Source: Bosea vaviloviae (GTDB lineage Bacteria > Pseudomonadota > Alphaproteobacteria > Rhizobiales > Beijerinckiaceae). Taken from it: a DNA stretch of 64,000 nt. The stretch covers positions 186,001 to 250,000 of the forward strand of contig NZ_CP017147.1 of the NCBI RefSeq assembly GCF_001741865.1, in the 5' to 3' direction. The notes beneath the pieces were generated by a model. It was not told the DNA's origin. It ran no database searches and worked only from the letters and a program-made list of their open reading frames with translations. The translations under genes were made by a program, and so were the position numbers. How positions within the stretch are numbered: position 1 is the first letter of the stretch; every line of letters starts with the position of its first letter. This document shows positions 1 through 11,053 of this stretch, in pieces.

Positions 1-247
1 CGACCCCGGCCCCGAGCGCGGCCAGCGTCTTCAGCACGCCGAGATTGCCGTTGGCCTTCAGCGCATAGAAGACATGGGCCGTCCCCGCCGGAGCGTTCGC
101 CTTCACCGCCGCGGCGAACAGGCGGTAATGCCGCTCGATCGTGGCCGAGGAGTAGACATAGACCGGCGTGCCGACCTCGGCAGCGATCTGCCTGAGATCG
201 ACGTCCTCGGCGAAAAGCGAACCGTCGCGATAATTGAAATGGTGCAT
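1..247 (-). CDS. lysA: Diaminopimelate decarboxylase, N-terminal part (gene runs off the window)
   Basis: PLP-dependent decarboxylation of meso-diaminopimelate to lysine, the last step of lysine synthesis, in the cytoplasm. About 82 N-terminal residues are visible, starting MHHFNYRDGSLFAEDV. They contain the TPVYVYS strand and the YALKAN motif, whose lysine carries PLP in this alanine-racemase-fold family. The rest of the barrel lies beyond base 1. The gene is the last of a leftward set after argH and the small lipoprotein gene, the order usual in Hyphomicrobiales. The ATG at 245-247 sits directly before the conserved N-terminus. Confidence 0.9.
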   Translation of the reverse strand, partial: MHHFNYRDGSLFAEDVDLRQIAAEVGTPVYVYSSATIERHYRLFAAAVKANAPAGTAHVFYALKANGNLGVLKTLAALGAGV

Positions 248-353
248 GGGACGCTCAGTGCCTGTTCAAGAATGCCGATGGCCCTCGCTAAAGAGCTATT
301 CCGACCGGAACAGCGTCTCGAAGCGCGAGGGCTCCCGTTGCAAACGCTTTGCT

Positions 354-620
354 CTAGAGAATCGGATCGAGCACGAAGCTCTTTTCCGGAATCGTGAAGT
401 TCCGGTCCGCTTTCGGCGGCTTGCCGAAGGGCGCACCGCCGGCCTGGATCTCAGCTTGCTGCTGCTCCTCCCCGCCGATGTCGCGGTCGGGCAGGTCGAG
501 TGCGCTGGTCGCCTTCGGCGGCGCCTCCAACGGCCCCCTGCGGCCGCAAGCTGTCAAAGCAAGTCCGAGCAGACCGGCCAGAACGATGGCGCGGCCCAAT
601 TTCAGGCTGGAATGCGGCAC
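354..620 (-). CDS. lptM: Small lipoprotein, LptM-like
   Basis: An 88-residue lipoprotein. A signal peptide with hydrophobic core VLAGLLGLALTAC ends in a lipobox cysteine followed by GRRGPLEAPP. This CGRRGPLxxPP start of the mature protein is the hallmark of LptM (YifL), which in E. coli assists oxidative maturation of the LPS translocon LptD/E in the outer membrane. The tail is proline- and charge-rich and carries no further domain. I chose the GTG at 618-620 because it gives a signal peptide of normal length; no ATG lies close upstream. It lies between argH and lysA, the arrangement expected in this group. The LptM role is known from enterics and inferred here. Confidence 0.75.
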   Translation of the reverse strand: MPHSSLKLGRAIVLAGLLGLALTACGRRGPLEAPPKATSALDLPDRDIGGEEQQQAEIQAGGAPFGKPPKADRNFTIPEKSFVLDPIL

Positions 621-818
621 GAAAGGAAACCCTCGGACGAAGCGTGGCGGAGACTGTAGCGAATGGAGCAACCTGTTGCGAGCTTTTGAAGGCGCTGCAA
701 CCTCATTCTCGGGCGGAGTCCCCGGATCGGGCTTTTGGCCAGCCCAGGGTGAGGCTCCGCGCAGGCCCAAAAATCCCTGGCGGAGATGCCAGGGTCAGGC
801 CCGAGCGTGACGGTTTCG

Positions 819-2210
819 TCAGCCGCGCTCTTTCGCAAGCCGCCTGAGCCATGACTTCGCCTGCCGGCGCACATTGACCGGAGCCGTGCCGCCATAGCTG
901 ACGCGGCTCTTCACCGATTGCGTCACGCCGAGCACGGCGAAGACAGCTTCCGTGATCTTGGGTTCAGCTTCCTGCATCTCGGCGAGTGTCAGCTTCTCCA
1001 GGCCGACGCCCTTGGCAGAGGCGATGCCCACGAGCCGGCCGGTGACGTGATGCGCGTCGCGGAACGGCATCTTGAGCACGCGCACCAGCCAGTCGGCGAG
1101 GTCGGTCGCGGTGGCATAGCCCAACCCCGCCGCCTTCTTCATCACCTTCAGGTCTGGTTCCATGTCGCGCACCATGCCGGCCATGGCGGCAAGGCAGAGC
1201 GAGAGCGTCTGGAGGGCGTCGAAGGTGCCTTCCTTGTCCTCCTGCATGTCCTTGGAATAGGTCAGCGGCAGGCCCTTCATCATCGTCAGCATGGCTTGCA
1301 GCGCACCGAAAACCCGGCCCGCCTTGCCGCGCACCAATTCGGCGGCATCGGGATTGCGCTTCTGCGGCATGATCGAGGAGCCGGTCGAGAACTTGTCGGA
1401 GAGCTTGACGAAGCCGAATTGCGGCGTCGCCCAGAGCACGATCTCCTCGGCCAGACGCGACAGATGCATCGCGCAGATCGAGGCTGTCGACAAAGTCTCG
1501 AGCACGAAATCGCGATCCGAAACCGAATCGAGCGAATTCGCCGTCGGGCGGTCGAAACCGAGCGCCTTGGCGGTCATATGGCGGTCGATCGGGAAGGAGG
1601 TGCCCGCAAGCGCCGCGGCCCCCAGCGGGCACTCGTTGAGGCGCTGACGCGCATCGCGGACGCGACCGCGATCGCGCGACATCATCTCGACATAGGCGAG
1701 CAGGTGATGGCCGAACGTGACCGGCTGCGCCGATTGCAGATGAGTAAAGCCCGGCATCACCGCGCCGGCATGGAGATCGGCCTTCTCGGCCAAGGCAAGC
1801 TGGAGATCGGCCATCTGCTCGTCGATGGCGTCGAGCGTATCGCGGACCCAGAGCCGCATATCGGTCGCGACCTGGTCATTGCGCGAGCGCGCCGTGTGCA
1901 GGCGGCCGGCGGCGGCGCCGATCCTGTCCTTCAGGCTCGACTCGACATTCATATGGACGTCTTCGAGCGCGCGCGAGAACGTGAAGCTCCCCGCCTCGAT
2001 CTCCCCCTCGACGCTCTTGAGTCCGGCGCTGATGGCGGCCACATCGTCCCTGGTCAGGATGCCGGTCTCGCCCAGCATCGCCGCATGCGCGAGCGAGCCT
2101 CGGATATCCTGCCGCCACAGGCGCTTGTCGAAATCGATGGAGGCGTTGATCTCCTCCATGATGGCGTCGGGACCCGTGGCGAAACGCCCACCCCACATGC
2201 GATTGCTCAC
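819..2210 (-). CDS. argH: Argininosuccinate lyase
   Basis: Cleaves argininosuccinate to arginine and fumarate, the final step of arginine synthesis; a cytoplasmic homotetramer. The 463-residue product has the family N-terminus [20 protein letters not shown] and the fumarase-superfamily signature [12 protein letters not shown], whose serine loop is catalytic. Full family length. The GTG at 2208-2210 has AGGAAAG six bases upstream and precedes the conserved SNRMWGGRF; an ATG four codons downstream (2198) is the alternative. It is transcribed away from the TlpA-like gene, with fewer than 30 bases between the two starts, so their promoters must overlap or lie inside the coding regions. Confidence 0.93.
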   Translation of the reverse strand: MSNRMWGGRFATGPDAIMEEINASIDFDKRLWRQDIRGSLAHAAMLGETGILTRDDVAAISAGLKSVEGEIEAGSFTFSRALEDVHMNVESSLKDRIGAAAGRLHTARSRNDQVATDMRLWVRDTLDAIDEQMADLQLALAEKADLHAGAVMPGFTHLQSAQPVTFGHHLLAYVEMMSRDRGRVRDARQRLNECPLGAAALAGTSFPIDRHMTAKALGFDRPTANSLDSVSDRDFVLETLSTASICAMHLSRLAEEIVLWATPQFGFVKLSDKFSTGSSIMPQKRNPDAAELVRGKAGRVFGALQAMLTMMKGLPLTYSKDMQEDKEGTFDALQTLSLCLAAMAGMVRDMEPDLKVMKKAAGLGYATATDLADWLVRVLKMPFRDAHHVTGRLVGIASAKGVGLEKLTLAEMQEAEPKITEAVFAVLGVTQSVKSRVSYGGTAPVNVRRQAKSWLRRLAKERG

Positions 2211-2238
2211 GGCGGTCTTTCCTGATTTCAAAGGACGT

Positions 2239-2871
2239 ATGATGACGTCTGGAACGAAGATAGGTCTGGCCCTCGGGGTCGTGGCGGCGCTCGGCCTCGC
2301 AGGCATGGCGGCCTTCTACTCCGGCCAGGGCCGTGCCGGCAATTCCGCTTCTTGCGGCGCAGCAGCGGCGCGGGCTGCGAAGATGCAGCCCTTGGCGCAG
2401 GGCGAGGTCGCGGCCGTCGAGGTCCGGACGAGCCCGCAGCCGGCGCCCGATCTCGCCTTCGAAGGCCCCGACGGTCAGCCGACGACGCTGTCCGCCTTCA
2501 GGGGCAAGACCGTGCTCGTCAATCTCTGGGCGACCTGGTGCGCGCCCTGCCTCAAGGAGATGCCGGCGCTCGACGCCCTGCAGGGCGCATTTGGCGGGCC
2601 CGATTTCGCGGTGGTCGCGATCAACATCGACACGCGCAATCTCGACAAGCCGAAATCCTGGCTCGCCGAGAACAAGGTCACGCACCTGCCTTATTACGCC
2701 GACGCCCAGGCCAAGGTCTTCCAGGACCTGCGCGCCGCGCGGAAGATCGAAGGCATGCCGGTGAGCCTGCTGGTCGATCCCCAGGGCTGCGAACTCGGCA
2801 TGATCCAGGGCCCGGCCGACTGGGCAAGTGCCGATGCCAAGGCGCTGATCGCCGCCGCAATGGGCCGCTGA
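2239..2871 (+). CDS. TlpA-family thiol:disulfide oxidoreductase
   Basis: A membrane-anchored periplasmic thioredoxin of 210 residues. An N-terminal hydrophobic helix (about residues 6-24, [19 protein letters not shown]) is followed by a linker and a thioredoxin fold with the active site [13 protein letters not shown], then the cis-proline loop GMPVSLLVD. TlpA proteins keep cysteines reduced in cytochrome c and cytochrome oxidase copper-centre assembly; that role is family knowledge, not visible here. The gene is divergent from argH. There are two consecutive ATGs (2239, 2242); AAGGA at 2231-2235 favours the second slightly. Confidence 0.88.
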   Translation: MMTSGTKIGLALGVVAALGLAGMAAFYSGQGRAGNSASCGAAAARAAKMQPLAQGEVAAVEVRTSPQPAPDLAFEGPDGQPTTLSAFRGKTVLVNLWATWCAPCLKEMPALDALQGAFGGPDFAVVAINIDTRNLDKPKSWLAENKVTHLPYYADAQAKVFQDLRAARKIEGMPVSLLVDPQGCELGMIQGPADWASADAKALIAAAMGR

Positions 2872-3034
2872 AACAAGCGGCTCCGAACGGGTAGCATAGT
2901 CCGGTTCAGTCACCCGCAACCTGCAACGCCGGCAACCGCTTGCCTTGCTGTTCGGAGTGTGATCGGCCGATCATAATCCAATGCCAGTCATGGCTGCGTT
3001 GCAGCTGCAGGAGCGCTCGCGCTCACCGATGACA

Positions 3035-3086
3035 AGAGCAGGATGCGAAAAAGTGGGAACCGGTTTTTCGCAATTGATCCTGCTCT
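3035..3086. repeat. Imperfect intergenic palindrome
   Basis: AGAGCAGGAT...GAAAAA (from 3035) is mirrored by TTTTTCGC...GATCCTGCTCT (to 3086), giving an imperfect dyad with the central motif GTGGGAACCGG. Short palindromes of this look, with a central GTGG-ACCGG, are common between genes in Hyphomicrobiales; a relative lies at about 63606-63660. It probably belongs to a dispersed non-coding repeat family. Confidence 0.6.
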
Positions 3087-3099
3087 CGCTCTTTGGATG

Positions 3100-3158
3100 A
3101 GAGCCGGATGATTTCAGCCGGGATCACTTGATGATCCCGGCTGAAATCATCCGGCTCT
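3100..3158. repeat. Perfect 27-bp inverted repeat, 5-base loop
   Basis: Arms at 3100-3126 and 3132-3158 are exact reverse complements (AGAGCCGGATGATTTCAGCC...), separated by CTTGA. The right arm ends only 3 bases before the GGAGGA ribosome-binding site of the next gene. If transcribed it would form a very stable hairpin just ahead of that site. No T-run follows, so it is not a classical terminator. With the preceding imperfect palindrome it accounts for most of the intergenic space 2872-3175, which holds no gene. Confidence 0.9.
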
Positions 3159-3175
3159 AGCGGAGGAAAGAATTG

Positions 3176-4177
3176 ATGAATTCCAACAAAATCTGTTTCA
3201 ACCGGGGCGCCTCGCATCTCGTTACCGCGCTGCTCACCGCATTTGCTGTCAGCTTCGGCGCCTGCCCGAACGCCGTCGCTCAGGATCGACAGGCCATCGT
3301 CGGCACCAGCGTATCGCTGGTCGCACCAAAGGGCTTCACGCCGGCGACCGGCTTCGCAGGCCTGGCGAACCAGGCCACGCAGGCGAGCGTCCTGATCATG
3401 GAGATGCCCGCCATCGCCCATCCCCAGCTCGTTCCGCTGTTCTCCGACATGGCGACGGCCAAGACCAACTTCGCCAAGCAGAACATCGCCATCGACCGCA
3501 TCGACGAAGTAGCGCCCACCGGTGGCGACAACGCGCCGGTGATCAGCGGAACGCAGACCGCGGGCGGCGCTCGCCTCGACAAATGGATCGGCCTGTTCAA
3601 GGGGGAGAAGACCGTGATGGTCACGGTCCAGGCTCCGCAGGCCGCGAAGCTCGGGCATGCCACGGTGCTGGCCCTGATGGCGTCGGTCTCGCTCGGCAAG
3701 GAGCCGACGCTGGCGGAAAGGCTCGCCGCGCTCCCCTTCACCCTTACACCGGCCGAACCGTTCCGGATCATCGATACGATCGCCGGCTCCGGCGTGCTGA
3801 TGACGGCAGGCGAACTCGATACCGATCCCGCCGGCAAGCAGCCGCTGCTGATCGTCGCCTACCAGCTCTCCGCCCCAACGGCAGCGAGCACGCTCGAAGC
3901 GACGGCGGAAGCCACGCTGAGACAGACGCGCGATTACCGGACGGCCAAGATCACGGCCCGCGAGCGCACCCGCTTCGCCGGCACCGACGGGGTGTTGCTG
4001 TCGGGCACATTCGACCATGCCAATGGGATCGCCAAGCGGTTCGTGCAGTATATGGCGTTCGACCCCAAGGGCCGGTTCGTCCGCATGATCGCCTCGGCCG
4101 ACGACGCCAGCTTCGAAAAGCTGCAGCCGACGATCGCGGCGATTGCCGGCAGCGTGGCCTTCGCGGCCGGAAAATAG
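3176..4177 (+). CDS. Secreted protein of unknown function
   Basis: A 333-residue protein with a Sec signal peptide (hydrophobic stretch LVTALLTAFAVSFGACPNAVAQ, probably cleaved after AVAQ near residue 36), so it is probably periplasmic. The mature part has two similar alpha/beta halves, each starting with a strand plus 'P.GF' or 'PAEPF' and ending in a long helix, as in stress-response-type lipoprotein folds. No catalytic motif is recognised. GGAGGA at 3162-3167 supports the ATG at 3176. A TTG three bases earlier is in frame but less likely. The gene stands alone behind a long hairpin that may affect its expression. Confidence 0.7.
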   Translation: MNSNKICFNRGASHLVTALLTAFAVSFGACPNAVAQDRQAIVGTSVSLVAPKGFTPATGFAGLANQATQASVLIMEMPAIAHPQLVPLFSDMATAKTNFAKQNIAIDRIDEVAPTGGDNAPVISGTQTAGGARLDKWIGLFKGEKTVMVTVQAPQAAKLGHATVLALMASVSLGKEPTLAERLAALPFTLTPAEPFRIIDTIAGSGVLMTAGELDTDPAGKQPLLIVAYQLSAPTAASTLEATAEATLRQTRDYRTAKITARERTRFAGTDGVLLSGTFDHANGIAKRFVQYMAFDPKGRFVRMIASADDASFEKLQPTIAAIAGSVAFAAGK

Positions 4178-4248
4178 GCCGATAGCGGGAGCGTCGACCG
4201 CTTGCGTCGATTGCCTCCCGCTTGCAGCTGCGCCATACGCTGCCGGCC

Positions 4249-5979
4249 ATGACCTACACCATCGGCCTCGCCACCACCTTCCACGACCCCGCCCTCGCCA
4301 TCATCGGCCCCAATGGCGAGGTCATCTTCGCCGAGGCGACCGAGCGCTACCTGCAATATAAGCGCGCGCCCAATTGCGAGCCGGATCCGGTGCAGCGCAT
4401 GGAAGGGCTGCTCAAGCGCTACATCCCCGGGGACGCCGAGGTCCAGATCGCCACGAGCTGGAGCGAGGATTTCACCGGCTTCCTCGACCAGATGAGCCGC
4501 GCCGGCTCCTTCTCGCTCGACGCCGTGCTCAAGCTCTCGCCCGAACTGAACCGTTCGCTGGTGCCCGAGCGCACCGAGCGCGCGCTGATCGCCTCGCTGC
4601 ATCTGGGCCAGCAGCGCGCGGGCCTCGGCACACTGCTCGGGCTCGACCGCGCTTTCGGCAAGGCCAATGTCACCGGCCTGACGCGCTACGACCACCATCT
4701 CAGCCACGCCGCCTATGCCTGCTGGTCCTCGCCCTTCACCGACGCCGCCTGCCTGATCGTCGACGGCATGGGCGAGACCGGGGCCTCGGCAATCTTCGCA
4801 CTCGCGGACGGCAAGATCACCGAAGTGAAGCGCCATCGCGGGCGTGAGTCGATTGGCTTCTATTTCGGCCTCGTCACCGACCTTGCCGGCTTCGACCAAG
4901 CCAAGGGCGAGGAATGGAAGATCATGGGGCTCGCGCCCTATGGCAAGACCGACGCCGCGCTGATGGCACTGCTGCGCCGGCTCTACCGGATCGATGGCTA
5001 CAAGCTCTCCTTCGCGGATGCCGCAACCATGCGCGAGGTCAGCGCCGAGATTCTGGCGCTGCGCCCGACCGATGCGCTCGATCAGGGCTGGGCCGACCTC
5101 GCTCGCTGCGGCCAGGACGTCTTCGCCGAGATGATGGAGGCCCTCCTCTCGGAAACCGCCGCTTTGGTGCCGGCCGAGAATCTCGTGCTCGCCGGCGGCT
5201 GCGCGCTGAACTCCTCCTTCAACGGCAAGATCGTCGGTCGTCATGGTTTCGCCCGCGTCCACGTCCCCTCCGCTCCTGCCGATGACGGCAATGCGATCGG
5301 CGCCGCCTGGCTCGCTCATGCGCAGGCCAATCCGGACTGGCGCGCGCCCGCAGGTCCGCAATCGCCCTATCTCGGCTCGACCGTCTCGACCGAGCCGCTG
5401 GAGCGCATGGCGGCCTGGGAGCCGCGCTTGCGCAAGCTCGCGCCCGAAGAGGTCGCCCCCGTCACCGCGCAACTCTTGGCCGAGGGCAAGCTGATCGGCT
5501 GGGTCCAGGGCAAGGCCGAGTTCGGCCCGCGCTCGCTCGGCAACCGCTCGATCCTGGCCGATCCGCGCCCTGCCAACGCCAAGGATCTGCTCAACGCCAA
5601 GGTGAAGTATCGCGAGGCGTTCCGCCCCTTCGCGCCCTCGATCCTGGCCGAGCACGGGCCGGACTGGTTCGAGAACTACCAGGACGCGCCCTATATGGAG
5701 CGCACTTTGGTCTGGAAACAGGCCATGCGCGAGCGCGTGCCGGCCGTGGTCCATGAGGATGCGACCGGCCGGCTCCAGAGCGTCACGGCGGAGCGCAATC
5801 CGCGCTACCACGCGCTGATCCAGGCTTTCCATGCGCTGACCGGCGTGCCGGTGGTGCTGAACACCTCCTTCAACATCATGGGCAAGCCGATCCTGCACAC
5901 GGCGGAGGACGCGATCCTGATGTTCTATACGAGCGGCCTCGACGCGCTGGTGGTGGAGGACTGGCTGCTGGTGAAGTGA
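4249..5979 (+). CDS. Carbamoyltransferase, NodU/CmcH family
   Basis: 576 residues with the two domains of the NodU/HypF-C class. The N-terminal Kae1-like ATPase fold carries TTFHDPALAII, DHHLSHAAYA (metal-binding histidines) and DGMGETGASAIF. The C-terminal domain carries GWVQGKAEFGPRSLGNRSILADPR and LNTSFNIMGKPI. These enzymes make carbamoyl-adenylate from carbamoyl phosphate and ATP and transfer the carbamoyl group to a hydroxyl of a sugar or small molecule (Nod factor, cephem, aminocoumarin). No sugar or secondary-metabolite genes adjoin it, so the acceptor is unknown. The ATG at 4249 starts the conserved MTYTIGLATTFHDP. Confidence 0.88.
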   Translation: MTYTIGLATTFHDPALAIIGPNGEVIFAEATERYLQYKRAPNCEPDPVQRMEGLLKRYIPGDAEVQIATSWSEDFTGFLDQMSRAGSFSLDAVLKLSPELNRSLVPERTERALIASLHLGQQRAGLGTLLGLDRAFGKANVTGLTRYDHHLSHAAYACWSSPFTDAACLIVDGMGETGASAIFALADGKITEVKRHRGRESIGFYFGLVTDLAGFDQAKGEEWKIMGLAPYGKTDAALMALLRRLYRIDGYKLSFADAATMREVSAEILALRPTDALDQGWADLARCGQDVFAEMMEALLSETAALVPAENLVLAGGCALNSSFNGKIVGRHGFARVHVPSAPADDGNAIGAAWLAHAQANPDWRAPAGPQSPYLGSTVSTEPLERMAAWEPRLRKLAPEEVAPVTAQLLAEGKLIGWVQGKAEFGPRSLGNRSILADPRPANAKDLLNAKVKYREAFRPFAPSILAEHGPDWFENYQDAPYMERTLVWKQAMRERVPAVVHEDATGRLQSVTAERNPRYHALIQAFHALTGVPVVLNTSFNIMGKPILHTAEDAILMFYTSGLDALVVEDWLLVK

Positions 5980-6052
5980 TCCAACTCATCAGCAAGAAGC
6001 GTTGGCAGACAGCTGCGGCTGGCCGCATTCTCCGCGCGAGGAGGAGATAGCC

Positions 6053-6301
6053 ATGCTGCAACTGCGCCCGAACTGCGAATGCTGCGACCGCGACCTGGCC
6101 CCCGGCTCGCGCGACGCGATGATCTGCACCTTCGAATGCACCTTCTGCGCGGATTGCGCCGATACGCGCTTCCAGGGCGCCTGCCCGAATTGCGGCGGCG
6201 AACTGGTGCGCCGGCCGGTCAGGCCAGCAAGCAAGCTGGAGACATATCCGGCCTCGCAGGAGCGGGTGAGGAAGCCGCATCCGGAATGCGCGGCGGCGTG
6301 A
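6053..6301 (+). CDS. DUF1272 small zinc-ribbon-type protein
   Basis: 82 residues beginning MLQLRPNCECCDRDL, the typical DUF1272 start. Cysteines occur in four CxxC-like pairs (CECC, CTFECTFCADC, CPNC), which suggests one or two structural zinc sites. The family is widespread and uncharacterised. GAGGAGGA at 6039-6046 supports the ATG. It is followed on the same strand by the AAA kinase-like gene. Confidence 0.8.
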   Translation: MLQLRPNCECCDRDLAPGSRDAMICTFECTFCADCADTRFQGACPNCGGELVRRPVRPASKLETYPASQERVRKPHPECAAA

Positions 6302-6338
6302 TGTGGCGGCGGAAAGCTCCGCATGCGGGCCAAGCTGG

Positions 6339-6944
6339 ATGAACAGCACACAGCCGCAATTCTGGATCGTCGCCGGCCCTGATGGCGTCGGCAAGACGAC
6401 CTATGCGTTCCGGCACATCAAGGCCGTTTCCGGCAGCACCCGTTTCGTCAACCTCGACGAGATCGCGCGAGGGCTTTCGCCGCTTGATCCGGCAGCGGAG
6501 CAGCAACGTGCCGCACGTGTCGCCCTGGAGATGACCCGCTCGCTGATCGCGGAGCAGCAGCCGTTTTCGATCGAGACGACGCTATCCAAAAAAGCGCATC
6601 TGCGTACCATCACCACAGCCCGCGAAGCAGGCTTCGATGTGAATTTGCTGTTCTTTCTGGTCGCTTCGCCGGAGATATCCTTGTCGCGGATCGCGCGGCG
6701 GGTCAGTGAAGGCGGACATGACGTGATGGAGGTCGACGTCCGTCGGCGCTTCGATCGCGCGATCGCCAATCTTCCTGTCTATATCGATCAGGTCGATCGA
6801 TGGCGGGTCTTCGACAACGCGACGCTGAAGCCGAAAGTCGTGGCCGAAGGCCGGCGTGGCTGCATTGCGTTGATCGAAAAGACGCCGACCTTGCCGGCGG
6901 CCCTATGGACGGCGCTCGAGACGCTGCCGCCTTGCGCCGAATGA
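6339..6944 (+). CDS. Zeta-toxin-like P-loop kinase/ATPase
   Basis: 201 residues with Walker A GPDGVGKTT near the N-terminus, then NLDEIARGLSP, FSIETTLSKKAHL and the arginine-rich helix RIARRVSEGGHDV. This pattern is that of the zeta-toxin/COG4185 'predicted ABC-type ATPase' family, whose characterised members phosphorylate UDP-N-acetylglucosamine. No antitoxin-like gene lies upstream; the DUF1272 gene does not resemble epsilon. It may therefore be a solitary housekeeping kinase rather than a toxin. Its stop overlaps the start of the GST gene (ATGA), so the two are translationally coupled. Confidence 0.75.
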   Translation: MNSTQPQFWIVAGPDGVGKTTYAFRHIKAVSGSTRFVNLDEIARGLSPLDPAAEQQRAARVALEMTRSLIAEQQPFSIETTLSKKAHLRTITTAREAGFDVNLLFFLVASPEISLSRIARRVSEGGHDVMEVDVRRRFDRAIANLPVYIDQVDRWRVFDNATLKPKVVAEGRRGCIALIEKTPTLPAALWTALETLPPCAE

Positions 6945-7582
6945 CGTCCGCACCCGTCCTCTATGGCGCGCCCTATAGTGTCTATGTCCGGGCCGTCCGG
7001 TTGGCGCTGGAAGAAAAAGGCGTCCCCTATCGGCTGGAGCCGATCGATGTCTTTGCCGAAACCGGGCCGCCGGCTGCCTTGCTCGAAAGGCAGCCTTTCG
7101 GCCGCATACCCGCCTTCGAGCATGACGGCTTCAAGCTGTACGAGGCGGGAGCGATCGAGCGCTATGTCGATGAGGCGTTCCCGGGACCGGCCCTGCAGCC
7201 GTCCGCTCCACGCGAGCGGGCCAGGGTCAATCAGCTGATCAGCATCCTCGACTCATACGCTTACCGCACTTTGGTCTGGGATATCTATGTCGAGCGCGTT
7301 TCCAATCCCAGGAAGGGCCGTCTGCCTGACGAGGCCCGCATCCAGGCCGCATTGCCGAAAGCGCAGCTCTGCCTGCGCGCGATCGGCGAGCTGATGGATG
7401 GCGGCCCCTGCCTCGCTGGCGCCGCGCTCACATTGGCCGATCTGCATGCCGCGCCGATGTTCGCTTATTTCACGCTGGCGCCGGAAGCAGGCCAGCTGCT
7501 CGACGACGAACCCGCGATCAAGGCCTGGTGGGCGGGGATGAGCCAGAGGCCCGCCATGCATGCAACTGCCCCACCAGCCTGA
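6941..7582 (+). CDS. Glutathione S-transferase family protein
   Basis: 213 residues. The N-terminal thioredoxin-like domain (residues 1-80) has the start PVLYGAPYSVYVRAVRLAL, the cis-proline segment GRIPAFEHDG and the glutathione-contacting YEAGAIERYVDE. The all-helical C-terminal domain contains the N-capping box-like segment LTLADLHAAPMFAY. These are typical soluble GST features; the substrate cannot be deduced. The ATG overlaps the stop of the upstream zeta-like gene by four bases. The gene faces the glutaredoxin gene on the other strand. Confidence 0.85.
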   Translation: MTSAPVLYGAPYSVYVRAVRLALEEKGVPYRLEPIDVFAETGPPAALLERQPFGRIPAFEHDGFKLYEAGAIERYVDEAFPGPALQPSAPRERARVNQLISILDSYAYRTLVWDIYVERVSNPRKGRLPDEARIQAALPKAQLCLRAIGELMDGGPCLAGAALTLADLHAAPMFAYFTLAPEAGQLLDDEPAIKAWWAGMSQRPAMHATAPPA

Positions 7583-7661
7583 ATGGCTCTGCGGCTTGGA
7601 GAGCACCAGTAGCCCACCTCGCGCTCGCGAGAGGCGGGCCTGGGTGAGCGAGAACGAGCCC

Positions 7662-7997
7662 TCAGCTCGCCTGCTTGACCGTGATGCCCTTCTCCTCGAA
7701 GAGCGCCTGGAGCTCGCCGGCCTGGAACATCTCGCGGGTGATGTCGCAACCACCGATGAACTCGCCCTTGACGTAGAGCTGCGGGATCGTCGGCCAGTTC
7801 GAATAGGCCTTGATGCCCTCGCGGATTTCCTGATCCTCGAGCACGTTGACGCCCTTATAGGGCACACCGAGATAGCCGAGGATCTGCGCGACCTGGCCGG
7901 AAAAGCCGCACATCGGGAATTGCGGCGTGCCTTTCATGAAGACCACGACATCGCTGGACTTCACTTCGGCATCGATGCGGGCGTTGACGTCGCTCAT
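7662..7997 (-). CDS. grxD: Monothiol glutaredoxin, Grx4 type
   Basis: A 111-residue CGFS-type glutaredoxin with the active site [16 protein letters not shown], followed by [19 protein letters not shown] (glutathione-binding TIPQ and GGCD). Such proteins hold a glutathione-ligated [2Fe-2S] cluster and pass it to apo-targets; they work with BolA proteins. A BolA gene lies immediately upstream on the same strand, consistent with one Fe-S unit. Full length, start MSDVNARID. Confidence 0.93.
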   Translation of the reverse strand: MSDVNARIDAEVKSSDVVVFMKGTPQFPMCGFSGQVAQILGYLGVPYKGVNVLEDQEIREGIKAYSNWPTIPQLYVKGEFIGGCDITREMFQAGELQALFEEKGITVKQAS

Positions 7998-8045
7998 GAT
8001 CTGATCTCCTGCGGCGGGTTCAAGGCCCGCTGGAATGGTCTTGCT

Positions 8046-8282
8046 CTAATTCTGGGGAACCGAAGTCGTCAGCGCAAGGGCGTGCAGCACGCCGCCCATG
8101 TTTCCCTTGAGCGCGGCATAGACCATCTGGTGCTGCTGCACCCGGCTCTTCCCGGCAAAGGCTGACGAGGTCACGGTCGCGGCGTAATGGTCGCCGTCAC
8201 CCGCGAGATCCTTGATCTCGACGGTGGCGTCGGGCAACGCCGCCTTGATCATCGCCTCGATATCGCGCGCATCCATCGCCAT
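8046..8282 (-). CDS. BolA family protein
   Basis: 78 residues of the short BolA type, with the family helix and loop FAGKSRVQQHQMVYAALKG. The histidine in VQQHQMVY and the loop before it are cluster-ligand positions in Grx-BolA complexes. BolA pairs with monothiol glutaredoxins in Fe-S trafficking and iron regulation, and the neighbouring grxD supports that here. It begins 11 bases after the stop of purL, so purL, bolA and grxD probably form one transcript. Confidence 0.9.
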   Translation of the reverse strand: MAMDARDIEAMIKAALPDATVEIKDLAGDGDHYAATVTSSAFAGKSRVQQHQMVYAALKGNMGGVLHALALTTSVPQN

Positions 8283-8293
8283 CGTGGCTCTCC

Positions 8294-10504
<2,211 letters not shown>

Positions 10505-10615
10505 GGCGCGACGGTTCCTGATCGTCCGGCATGAAGAAGGGCCGGCCCTCAATGGGCGGGGCATAGCGCGCCTGCGGGCGCGAGACAACGCATTCCCGAC
10601 CTGCAATGGCGCTGT

Positions 10616-11053
10616 TCAGGCGGAAAGTGCCTCCAGCGCCGCGCGCAAGGGGCCCGGAATCGGCACCGGCTTCTGCGTCAGCCGCTCGACATAGGCATGG
10701 GTGAAGCGGCCCTGAGCCGCCGCTGCCTGCCCGCCCTGGCGGAAAATCCCGAGCCTATAGGTCACCGAACTGGTTCCCAGCCGCGCCACGGCAAGCCCGA
10801 TCTCGACGGTTTCGGGAAAAGCGACGCTCTCGAAATAAGTGCAGCTCGTCTCGACCACGAGGCCGACAACCGGACTCGTCGCCGGGTCGAGAAAACCCTG
10901 CTCGACCAGCCAGGCGTTCACGCCCGTATCGAACCAGCCATAATAGACGACATTGTTGACGTGGCCGAACACGTCATTGTCGTGCCAGCGCGTCGGGATC
11001 GCTCGGAACAGCTTGAAGTCGTCGCGGGAGAGGCGGGGCTCGCGGGCGCTCAT
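10616..11053 (-). CDS. Acyl-CoA thioesterase, 4HBT/YbgC-like hotdog fold
   Basis: 145 residues with the 4HBT signature TRWHDNDVFGHVNNVVYYGWFD; the aspartate and the HVNN loop form the catalytic site of this hotdog-fold family. Members hydrolyse acyl-CoA thioesters; the chain-length preference is unknown. Its ATG overlaps the TGA of the upstream methyltransferase gene, so the two are probably co-translated. Confidence 0.85.
   Translation of the reverse strand: MSAREPRLSRDDFKLFRAIPTRWHDNDVFGHVNNVVYYGWFDTGVNAWLVEQGFLDPATSPVVGLVVETSCTYFESVAFPETVEIGLAVARLGTSSVTYRLGIFRQGGQAAAAQGRFTHAYVERLTQKPVPIPGPLRAALEALSA

Noticed and set aside
918..2225. Long frame antisense to argH, like those antisense to gltB, purL and flhA
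   Set aside because: Typical shadow frames of high-GC genes, without family motifs.
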